Source of the DNA: an uncultured Mollicutes bacterium
GTDB lineage: Bacteria > Bacillota_I > Bacilli_A > RFN20 > CAG-826
Direction of reading: 5' to 3'
DNA length: 15,308 bases
NCBI GenBank assembly: GCA_900540385.1
Contig: UQFY01000027.1
Coordinates: 1 to 15,308 of the forward strand
A program made the position numbers and the translations under genes. Shown piece by piece: positions 1 to 6,426 of the stretch (its first letter is position 1; every line of letters begins with the position of its first letter). The notes beneath the pieces are model-generated. The model had not been told where the DNA came from. It saw nothing but the letters and a program-made list of their open reading frames with translations, and searched no databases.

Positions 1-5
1 AAAAC

Positions 6-27
6 TTCCGTACACTGAGGCACGGAA
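6..27 (-). terminator. Possible hairpin, perhaps a terminator truncated by the window edge
   Basis: A 6-bp perfect inverted repeat (TTCCGT at 6-11, ACGGAA at 22-27) encloses a 10-base loop. On the minus strand the stem is followed by GTTTT before the window ends, so it could be a terminator for minus-strand transcription, but no minus-strand gene lies just upstream of it. The short stem and cut-off T-tract make this weak. Nothing else recognisable lies in 28-71. Confidence 0.2.
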
Positions 28-71
28 ATCGATTAAAATTGATGCGTAATGACTAGTTTTTTCCATACTTC

Positions 72-100
72 TTGAAAGAAAGAAAAAATCATGCTTTAAT
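72..100 (+). promoter_or_regulatory. Sigma-A-type promoter of the tRNA-Glu gene
   Basis: A -35 box TTGAAA (72-77), a spacer of exactly 17 bases and a -10 box TTTAAT (95-100) precede the tRNA by 9 bases. Both boxes match consensus at five of six positions. Transcription should start around 107, leaving almost no 5' leader for RNase P to remove. Confidence 0.75.
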
Positions 101-109
101 AGTGCCTGC

Positions 110-185
110 GGCCCTGTGGTCAAGCGGTTTAAGACGCAACCCTCTCAAGGTTGAATCCCGGGTTCGATTCCCGGCTGGGTCACCA
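110..185 (+). tRNA. tRNA-Glu, anticodon CTC, CCA encoded
   Basis: The cloverleaf can be read directly: acceptor strand 110-116, D arm closed by GTC (119-121) and GAC (133-135) with the conserved GG in its loop, anticodon stem CAACC (137-141)/GGTTG (149-153), seven-base loop CTCTCAA with anticodon CTC at 144-146 (decodes GAG), T arm CCGGG-TTCGATT-CCCGG, 3' acceptor strand CTGGGTC ending at 181, discriminator A (182) and a genomically encoded CCA (183-185). The acceptor stem has one mismatch, T115 opposite T176 (U6-U67), and a G-U pair at 111/180. The variable region is only four bases. All conserved core positions are present, so it is probably functional. Confidence 0.93.
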
Positions 186-198
186 AATACGCACAATG

Positions 199-220
199 AC
201 ATCCGAAAGGATGTTTTTTT
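199..220 (+). terminator. Rho-independent terminator of the tRNA gene
   Basis: A 6-bp stem ACATCC (199-204)/GGATGT (209-214) closes a GAAA tetraloop and runs into a seven-base T-tract (214-220). It lies 14 bases after the encoded CCA and fits the tRNA transcription unit. Confidence 0.85.
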
Positions 221-223
221 GCT

Positions 224-252
224 TTAAACTTATCTTCGAGTTAAAATACAAT
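224..252 (+). promoter_or_regulatory. Candidate promoter for the 285-836 lipoprotein gene
   Basis: TACAAT (247-252, five of six to consensus) lies 17 bases after a poor -35 hexamer TTAAAC (224-229), predicting a start near 259 and a short leader. A competing reading uses the better -35 TTGAAA at 253-258 with an A/T-rich -10 around 274-281; that would place the RNA start at or next to the ATG, giving a leaderless mRNA. The sequence does not decide between them. Confidence 0.35.
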
Positions 253-284
253 TTGAAAACGGAACTTTTGCACATTAAAACATT

Positions 285-836
285 ATGAACACGTTTCTAA
301 AAAAATATCTTCTTGGTTTTATTTTGATATGGTCTCTCCTTTCATGTCACAACTCTAAAACAAGAGACATTTCAAAGTTAGATGAGTATGAAATCAAGCC
401 TATTGCCACTTTAGAATGTCAAAAGATTGGGCAAATAAGCACAATATTTAATTTTGATGGCACGGTAAGAAATGTTGCTTTTTATCCCTCTTGGGAATAT
501 GAGCAACTTCCATTGATGTTTTTCAAAGAGGATTGCCTTTTTACAAAAGAAGAAATCGTTTCTTTCAAAAAAGAATATGCTAAGTCTGAAGGAACAGTAG
601 ATGAGAAATATTCAGTAATGGGAACGAATTTATATTCCTTTGAAAAGACAAAAAAGCTTCCCCTTGTCTCTTTCGTTTTCAATTATGACACGTCCACCTT
701 GAGAGGGAAGTACGCTCTTTATTATCTTGCGAGCTTACGTGAATACGAAGTTACTCATAAGGGCAGTAAGAAAGCATTTTCGGTTTATTTGGTTGATGAT
801 TCCTATTCAATAGGTTTTTTGCCTGCCGAAGATTAA
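285..836 (+). CDS. Hypothetical lipoprotein
   Basis: The 183-residue product starts with a short basic segment (KK at 6-7), a hydrophobic core and a lipobox Leu-Leu-Ser-Cys with the lipidated cysteine at residue 21, so it is a lipoprotein anchored outside the membrane. The mature part is mostly polar, rich in Lys, Glu, Tyr and Phe, with further cysteines near residues 45 and 85. I do not recognise a family. The start is fixed by the signal peptide: a TAA codon lies in frame nine bases upstream and no other Met precedes the hydrophobic core. There is no Shine-Dalgarno in the 20 bases upstream, unlike several genes in the window. It is monocistronic and convergent with the MATE gene, 27 bases from its end. 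Function unknown; the lipoprotein call is firm. Confidence 0.8.
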   Translation: MNTFLKKYLLGFILIWSLLSCHNSKTRDISKLDEYEIKPIATLECQKIGQISTIFNFDGTVRNVAFYPSWEYEQLPLMFFKEDCLFTKEEIVSFKKEYAKSEGTVDEKYSVMGTNLYSFEKTKKLPLVSFVFNYDTSTLRGKYALYYLASLREYEVTHKGSKKAFSVYLVDDSYSIGFLPAED

Positions 837-863
837 ATGCAAGAAAGCTTAAAACGTATTTCT

Positions 864-2267
864 TCAGGCGTTAGGAAGGTCTTTATCGTATTTTTTAAGC
901 TGCTTAAATAGTTTTATCGTAATGCCTAGAGCGATAAAGAAGGCTAAGACATCTGCAATCATTGGCGCATATAGCAAAGCAATCACTCCCGTTCCAGCTT
1001 GATGCTTTTCCGCAATCATTGGGAGAATGATTACGGCAGGCACAAAGAAAAGGATGTCTCTCATTAAAGAGGAGATGGTCGCCTTGATAGGTTCTCCGCA
1101 TGCTTGGAAGAAAATAGAGGACATCTTAATGAAACAAGTTAGGATTGTTGTAGCCAAGAATAAACGGAACACCATTTTCCCATATTCGATATAAAGTTCT
1201 GATTCTTTTCCGCCAAAGAGCATCAAAATTCCTTCGGGATAAAGTTCAAATAGCAAGGTTGAGAGAGCACCAATGGCTAAAGTCCAAATCAAAATAAGCC
1301 AATACGTCTTACGGATGCGCTTTATTTTGCCTGCACCCATGTTGTAGCCAACAATGGGCTGACTTCCTAAGGCAATCCCTACAACGACATTTAAAACAAG
1401 AGAGAAGACTTTCGTTTCAACTGAGGTTGTAGAAATAGGAATATCTTGCCCATAGATGGAAAGTTTGCCATATTTCACAATAACCGTGTTCCCAACAAGG
1501 TTAATCACCACAATAGATAATTGAGTTATAAAAGAAGATATACCGAGCAAGAGAGGTTCTTTGAAGTTTTTAAAATCAGGGAGAAAATCCTTCCAAGTAA
1601 AATGGAAAGTCTTTGGTTTTAGGAAATAAAGAATAGAAAGTATAAAGGAAACAACTTGGCCAATTACCGTAGCCCATGCTGCTCCTTCGATACCCCAATC
1701 GCATAAATAAATGAAGATAGGATCAAGAATGATGTTTAAAATTGCTCCAACACCTGTTGTAATCATCGCAAAGCTTGGTGAGCCATCGCTTCGAATGATG
1801 CTGTTGAGCATGTTCTGTAACATATTGAAAGGGAAGAAGAAAGCCAGAATCCATAAATAGGAACGAGCCATAGGCAAAGTAACTTCGCTTGCCCCGCAGA
1901 ATGTCAAAATAGGATCGGAAAAGAGCAAGGCAAATAGAATAATAAAAAGAGAGGAAATCAAGGTTAAACTGATACCTGTCCCCATTGCTTTTGAAGCCTT
2001 CTCAGTTTCTTTCTTTCCTTGGCAGATTGCTAAAAAAGCCGCACATCCATCTCCAAAGCCCCAAGCAAAAGCTTGAGTGACGACGATAATTGGATAGACA
2101 ACCCCTGTCGCAGCATTTCCTAAATAGCCCAAGGAAGAATTTCCGACAAAGATTTGATCAACAAGATTATAAAGAGAAGAAATCAGCAAAGAGATGACGC
2201 AAGGTAAGGAAAAACGAAAGAGCAATTTCCCTATCTTTTCTGTGCCTAATTTTTCGTTACTTGCCAT
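864..2267 (-). CDS. MATE family efflux transporter
   Basis: This 467-residue integral membrane protein has the length and about twelve hydrophobic segments expected of a MATE (multidrug and toxic compound extrusion) exporter of the NorM/DinF superfamily, which exchange Na+ or H+ for cationic drugs or metabolites. Family-like features are the start LGTEKIGKLLFRFSLPC, the SLYNLVDQIFVG segment in helix 1, the GDGCAAF segment, and the mid-protein GSQPIVGYNMGAGK, which corresponds to the second-half repeat of the fold. The reading frame extends to an ATG at 2300, but the ATG at 2265-2267 is preferred: AAGGA lies seven bases before it (2275-2279), and it gives a normal MATE amino terminus. It follows the unknown membrane protein gene by 45 bases and is probably cotranscribed. 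The substrate cannot be predicted. Confidence 0.9.
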   Translation of the reverse strand: MASNEKLGTEKIGKLLFRFSLPCVISLLISSLYNLVDQIFVGNSSLGYLGNAATGVVYPIIVVTQAFAWGFGDGCAAFLAICQGKKETEKASKAMGTGISLTLISSLFIILFALLFSDPILTFCGASEVTLPMARSYLWILAFFFPFNMLQNMLNSIIRSDGSPSFAMITTGVGAILNIILDPIFIYLCDWGIEGAAWATVIGQVVSFILSILYFLKPKTFHFTWKDFLPDFKNFKEPLLLGISSFITQLSIVVINLVGNTVIVKYGKLSIYGQDIPISTTSVETKVFSLVLNVVVGIALGSQPIVGYNMGAGKIKRIRKTYWLILIWTLAIGALSTLLFELYPEGILMLFGGKESELYIEYGKMVFRLFLATTILTCFIKMSSIFFQACGEPIKATISSLMRDILFFVPAVIILPMIAEKHQAGTGVIALLYAPMIADVLAFFIALGITIKLFKQLKKYDKDLPNA

Positions 2268-2312
2268 TTTTTCTTCCTTCAAACTCATGAATTGTAGCAA
2301 ATAAAATGAGAA

Positions 2313-3419
2313 TTATTCAAAGCGATCTAAGAAATAACCCGTAATATAAGTCAAATTCATAATGAGACCTAATCCGGAAGAAAGCCAAGACCCTATAGCT
2401 GAAGAGGCTCCTCCTAAAGCTAGTCCAACGAAAACAACCATATGGTAAATAAGCATAATGATGGAATATGGAGCAACGAATTTTTGAAGTTTTCCTCTGC
2501 CAATAAAACGGCTCACTCCTGCAGCTCCTCCAAGAATTCTGACACCCAAAAGAATGATGGAACAAATGAAAAGAGAAATAAGAAGAGCCATTAGACCTTC
2601 ACGAGTGAGAGTGCTGTTCTCAATGGTGTTCCCGTTAAGAAGAGCATGAATTGTCGGAGCTAAGGATGTAAAAAGAAAGAACATATTGGCAATGCCTGTC
2701 GCAATCATTAGAAAGCCAGAAATCAGCAATAAATAACGTCCTGTTCTTTTTCTTTGTCCTTTTTTCCAAGGATTAAAATCCAAAAGATATGAGCTTTCTT
2801 CCGAAACCAACCCCGTTTCGTTTGGTTTTGAAAATATAAGAGAGCGAAGACGGAGACGGAGAGAGGATTCCACCACTCTTTCCGGATTTGGAGAGATAAA
2901 AAGAATCGTGACCGCTTCCCAAATAAAAACCCAAGCAGCAATATCAAGAATTTCTTTGACGATGGCACCATTTGTTGAATCCACCCAATCAATGGAGTCG
3001 GTGCTAAGAAAGGCTGCGATCAAAAGAATTATTAAACCAATCAAAACAAAAAGAGAGGCGACAACCCAGTTGCGTTTGATTTCCTTATCTGACTTGTAGC
3101 GGGCAAATTCAATGGAATCTTTCATCGCTTCCATTAGTTTTTCGCTGCTATATCCTTGGTAATCTTTAATCTCCAAAGAAATGTCACAACGATAGGTTTC
3201 TGGGATATTGCGAACCAAATCGCTCATTCTCTCAAGTATTTCATGTTTGACTTGAGGCTTTTCAAAAGTAGAGACATCTTTTTCTAAAAGTTCATCTGCC
3301 GTTTCGTAGTGTAAAACAATATGAACGATTTTATTTTCTTCGTCCACTTCATAATATTTGCGATAGAGTTCTAGTTCTCTTTCAAGAATATCGTCTTTCA
3401 AAGTTTTTACTTTGCCCAT
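2313..3419 (-). CDS. Unknown membrane protein with soluble N-terminal domain
   Basis: The 368-residue product has a charged cytosolic region of about 115 residues, probably alpha/beta, then hydrophobic segments at roughly 120-143, 158-176, 229-254, 273-296, 317-339 and 344-363. Between the second and third segments is a charged loop of about 50 residues (near 178-227), rich in Arg, Ser and Lys. No signal peptide, catalytic motif or cysteine cluster stands out, and I do not recognise the family. AGG lies eight bases before the ATG. A TATATT hexamer (3441-3446, minus strand) in the 52-base gap after the ROK gene could be a -10 box, but there is no convincing -35, so it may simply be read from the ABC operon. 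It is followed closely by the MATE gene. The coding call is firm; the function is unknown. Confidence 0.8.
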   Translation of the reverse strand: MGKVKTLKDDILERELELYRKYYEVDEENKIVHIVLHYETADELLEKDVSTFEKPQVKHEILERMSDLVRNIPETYRCDISLEIKDYQGYSSEKLMEAMKDSIEFARYKSDKEIKRNWVVASLFVLIGLIILLIAAFLSTDSIDWVDSTNGAIVKEILDIAAWVFIWEAVTILFISPNPERVVESSLRLRLRSLIFSKPNETGLVSEESSYLLDFNPWKKGQRKRTGRYLLLISGFLMIATGIANMFFLFTSLAPTIHALLNGNTIENSTLTREGLMALLISLFICSIILLGVRILGGAAGVSRFIGRGKLQKFVAPYSIIMLIYHMVVFVGLALGGASSAIGSWLSSGLGLIMNLTYITGYFLDRFE

Positions 3420-3471
3420 TTCGTTTACCTAACATTTCTTAATATAACGAAATCTTTTAAAAAAGGAAGAG

Positions 3472-4794
3472 TTATTTACCGATATCGGGTAAAGAAGCGG
3501 CAATATAAGATTGTCCTAAGCGTTTGAAATTTTCATCCGCGCTAAAGAGGTCTATTTGCATCTTCTTTTTCTTTAAATAATCCGAAGCTGTTTGTAATAA
3601 GGTTTCTCCCCCTTTTCCACTCATGACTCTCCCTAAAAGGAATACAGATTCAACATCGTAGAAAAGAGAAAAATAACGAATGCTACTTCCTAGGTAAATA
3701 CCCATGTCGTGATAGCCTTTTAAGACGAGGGGATTCCCTTCTTCTGCAAGTTTTTGAATCTGAAGAAGCTTATGAGGAAGATCTCCTTGTAAAGAAAGAC
3801 CATTGCTTTCTAAAAGATAGACGATTCCTTTTTGGGAAAGATATTCGGACGCAGATCCCTCAATTCCAAGAATGTAATGTTTCCTTGCTTTTTTAGAGAC
3901 GTTGATAGGAACTTTGGATAATTCGCTAATCCAACCATTCAAGGAAGAATCTTTAACGTATCCTGCCGCAAAGGAGGTGCCTAACGCTAAGCCCAATACT
4001 TTATTTTTATGATAGAGAGCACTTGCGCCAATGGCAGATACATCCCCATCGTTTTCTACTTGAAAGGGAACGTTCGGAAAATGTTCTTTCATGATGTTTT
4101 TAAATACAGGTCTCGCTTCTTTTTGTTTTTTCTCTTCGGCTACTTTTGCATAAAGTGCTGCGAAAAGAAGTTCATTGTTCGCAACGATTCCCGCCGTAGA
4201 AATGCCAATCCCATCAACATGAGGAAGATATTTTTTCGCCCGTTCTAAAGAATCTAGCATTCCTAGATAATGATATTGGGGATCATTTTGTTCTTTAGGT
4301 GACCAAAGGGTTTCTTCACTATAAAGAACTTCGTTGTCTTTAACGACCGTTACTTTACGGTCGCTTCCACCAAGATCTAGTCCTATACGGCATCCTTTAA
4401 AAGAACCGGAAAAAGGATTTACTTTATCTTTTCTCTGAGGGACTTCTTCTACTCTTTTAAAGGAAAATGTTCGGTTAAAGATTTTTTCCATCTCATGCAA
4501 AGAAGAAAGAATTTCTTTATCCGTTTCCAAGCGTTTTTCTAGATAATGATAAAAAAGAGGGGACCCAGTATAGAGTATTTCCTCTCCTCCGACCATCCAA
4601 AGCAAAGTCAAAAGGAGTCTTTTCGTATAAAAATAAGACTTCTCAAAGTTCGAGCTTATTCTCATAGAAAAGGGGAAGATGACTTCTTCCCCTCTTTTTA
4701 TTGTCAGAGTAATCGGCTCCTTCGCTCTTCTTTGAAAAGACTCAAAAGAATCTATGATGGGTTTGAAGCCTTTATCTAAGAAGGTTTCTCTCAT
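3472..4794 (-). CDS. ROK-like ASKHA-fold protein (putative sugar kinase)
   Basis: The 440-residue product has an extra N-terminal region of about 130 residues followed by an actin-like ATPase fold of the ROK (repressor, ORF, kinase) type. Visible motifs are phosphate-1 DLGGSDRK (140-147), GISTAGIV (197-204), VENDGDVSAIGA (246-257), with Asp249 in the catalytic-base position, and the phosphate-2 loop GLALGTSFAAG (268-278). ROK kinases phosphorylate glucose, fructose, N-acetylmannosamine and similar sugars in the cytoplasm. The family's zinc motif (H-x-CxCGxxGC) is reduced to a His at 306 and no cysteines, and the N-terminal region is not an obvious helix-turn-helix. The ATG overlaps the ATPase stop codon (ATGA, 4791-4794), so translation is coupled to the transporter. 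This suggests that the imported solute, or a product of it, is its substrate or ligand. A non-catalytic sensor role is possible. Confidence 0.75.
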   Translation of the reverse strand: MRETFLDKGFKPIIDSFESFQRRAKEPITLTIKRGEEVIFPFSMRISSNFEKSYFYTKRLLLTLLWMVGGEEILYTGSPLFYHYLEKRLETDKEILSSLHEMEKIFNRTFSFKRVEEVPQRKDKVNPFSGSFKGCRIGLDLGGSDRKVTVVKDNEVLYSEETLWSPKEQNDPQYHYLGMLDSLERAKKYLPHVDGIGISTAGIVANNELLFAALYAKVAEEKKQKEARPVFKNIMKEHFPNVPFQVENDGDVSAIGASALYHKNKVLGLALGTSFAAGYVKDSSLNGWISELSKVPINVSKKARKHYILGIEGSASEYLSQKGIVYLLESNGLSLQGDLPHKLLQIQKLAEEGNPLVLKGYHDMGIYLGSSIRYFSLFYDVESVFLLGRVMSGKGGETLLQTASDYLKKKKMQIDLFSADENFKRLGQSYIAASLPDIGK

Positions 4795-6425
4795 GCTATT
4801 TTACCTGTGGCAACCAATCTTCCATCTTTGGAATCAAATAAGAGTATACCATCTGTTTCGAAAGCAATGGCCACTTCTGAACCAAGCGGGTAATCTGAAC
4901 TTCCAAATTTTACGGAGGTAAGAAGATAATCATCTACTTTTAGACGAATGGTTGTTTCCATGCCAGAAGGAAGAGCGGCATAGACTTCCGCTTTTAAGCC
5001 ATCTCCATGATGAACATGAATGGCTTCAGGGCGAATGCCAAGATAATAACGAGATTTGACTTTTGGTTCATCGCCACTTGCTGTAGGAATATGAGGGACG
5101 AAGTCTCTATCAGAGTTACGTTTCTCAACATAACCTTTTTCTTTAGAGATTTCTTCTTTCTCTTCCTGTCTATTTTTTTCTAATTTCTCCGCAATCTCTT
5201 CAGATTCTTTGAGAGTGAATTTAGCGTCATTTGGCAAAAAGAGAGCATCCATATGGTCGTTTAAGCCTTTCACTTCAATGCCATCTTCTTTTTGTTTCAC
5301 TTCAACTGGAACAAAGTTGACGGCTGGATTGCCAACAAAGTCCGCAACGAATTGGTTGTGAGGTTGAGTATAAACAACAAGAGGTGGATCGTATTGTTGG
5401 ATGACACCGTTATTGATTAAGCAAATCTTGGTAGCAAGGGTCATAGCCTCTAATTGATCATGGGTGACATAAACAAAGGTCGCGCCAGTTTCCATATGAA
5501 GTCGTTTTAATTCGGCACGCATCTCGAGACGGAGTTTTGCGTCTAAGTTGGAAAGAGGCTCATCCATGAATAGGACTTTTGGTCCTGGAGCAAGGGTACG
5601 AGCAATAGCAACACGCTGTTGTTGACCACCAGAGAGTTCCGCTGGATAACGATCCATAAATTCGCCAATTTTAACAACGCGGGCTACATGACGGAGTTTT
5701 AAATCCATTTCTTCTTTGTTTAGACGTCTTTTCTTAGATACCTCCACTCCATCTTTCTCAAGATTCATGGTTTCCTCATTAATCGTGAAACCTTTCTTTA
5801 AAAGATTGTTTTTCTCCATCTCCATCTTTGCTAGATAGGAAGTAGACGTCTCTAAGGCTTTTGCCTTCGCTTCCTCTGGAGAAAGGCTCCAAAGTTTCAA
5901 AGCCATAAGTTCTTTAGCGGAGAAAGAAGAAATGGTAAACGTATCGATGAGGAAGAGTTCTTCTTTTTTAGCGTCCGCCTTTCCATCACGGTCAATAGAG
6001 TCTTGGTGGCAACGGATGATTTTCTCCGTTTCTTTAGAAAGTTCCACCATCCTCTTCAATCTTTCATATTCGCTTGCGTGAAGTGGCATTACTTCATTGA
6101 CATTCCCTAAACCGAACATGATGTTCTTATAAACCGTCATATGTGGCCAAAGCGCGTAATTTTGGAAAAGGAAGCCTACATGTCTTTTGTTTGGAGGGAC
6201 ATTAATTCCTAATTCAGAATCGAACACGACTTGATCGCCAATAGTGATTCTTCCGCTGGTTGGTGTTTCTAATCCTGCGATCATACGAAGAGTTGTGGTT
6301 TTTCCACATCCGGAAGGGCCAAGCAAGGTAATAAACGCCTTATCGGCAATTTCCATATTCAGATGGTCAGCTCCATAGAAGTCTTTCCATCTTTTGGTAA
6401 CGTTTTCTAATACGATTTTTGGCAT
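4791..6425 (-). CDS. ABC transporter ATP-binding protein, MalK/UgpC/FbpC type with a large insertion
   Basis: This 544-residue cytoplasmic ATPase should drive the adjacent importer. It has Walker A GPSGCGKT (36-43), Q-loop Gln88 in FLFQNY, signature LSGGQQQR (264-271), Walker B VLFMDEP (284-290), D-loop SNLDAK (292-297) and switch THDQ with His322. A C-terminal TOBE-like regulatory region runs from about 365, including YLGIRPEAI near 460. Known MalK-like proteins have about 52 residues between the Q-loop and signature; here there are 176, so about 124 residues are added within about 109-240, highly charged and apparently helical. A second, smaller Lys/Glu-rich insertion (about 400-455) interrupts the TOBE region. 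The total exceeds the usual 350-380 residues. A strong AGGAGG lies eight bases before the ATG, one base after the permease stop. All catalytic residues are present, so it should be active. Confidence 0.93.
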   Translation of the reverse strand: MPKIVLENVTKRWKDFYGADHLNMEIADKAFITLLGPSGCGKTTTLRMIAGLETPTSGRITIGDQVVFDSELGINVPPNKRHVGFLFQNYALWPHMTVYKNIMFGLGNVNEVMPLHASEYERLKRMVELSKETEKIIRCHQDSIDRDGKADAKKEELFLIDTFTISSFSAKELMALKLWSLSPEEAKAKALETSTSYLAKMEMEKNNLLKKGFTINEETMNLEKDGVEVSKKRRLNKEEMDLKLRHVARVVKIGEFMDRYPAELSGGQQQRVAIARTLAPGPKVLFMDEPLSNLDAKLRLEMRAELKRLHMETGATFVYVTHDQLEAMTLATKICLINNGVIQQYDPPLVVYTQPHNQFVADFVGNPAVNFVPVEVKQKEDGIEVKGLNDHMDALFLPNDAKFTLKESEEIAEKLEKNRQEEKEEISKEKGYVEKRNSDRDFVPHIPTASGDEPKVKSRYYLGIRPEAIHVHHGDGLKAEVYAALPSGMETTIRLKVDDYLLTSVKFGSSDYPLGSEVAIAFETDGILLFDSKDGRLVATGKIA

Positions 6426-6426
6426 T

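Noticed and set aside
841..864. Inverted repeat AAGAAA/TTTCTT between the convergent lipoprotein and MATE genes as a shared terminator
   Set aside because: Six A/T-rich pairs around a 12-base loop without a T-tract; too weak to call.
2268..2300. MATE start at ATG 2300
   Set aside because: The ATG at 2267 has AAGGA at a seven-base spacing and gives the normal family start; the upstream ATG codons have no SD.
4791..4794. Mycoplasma genetic code suggested by the UgpC-like ATPase insertion
   Set aside because: TGA ends the ATPase here and hypA at 11170-11172, and tryptophans are in TGG, so the standard code applies.
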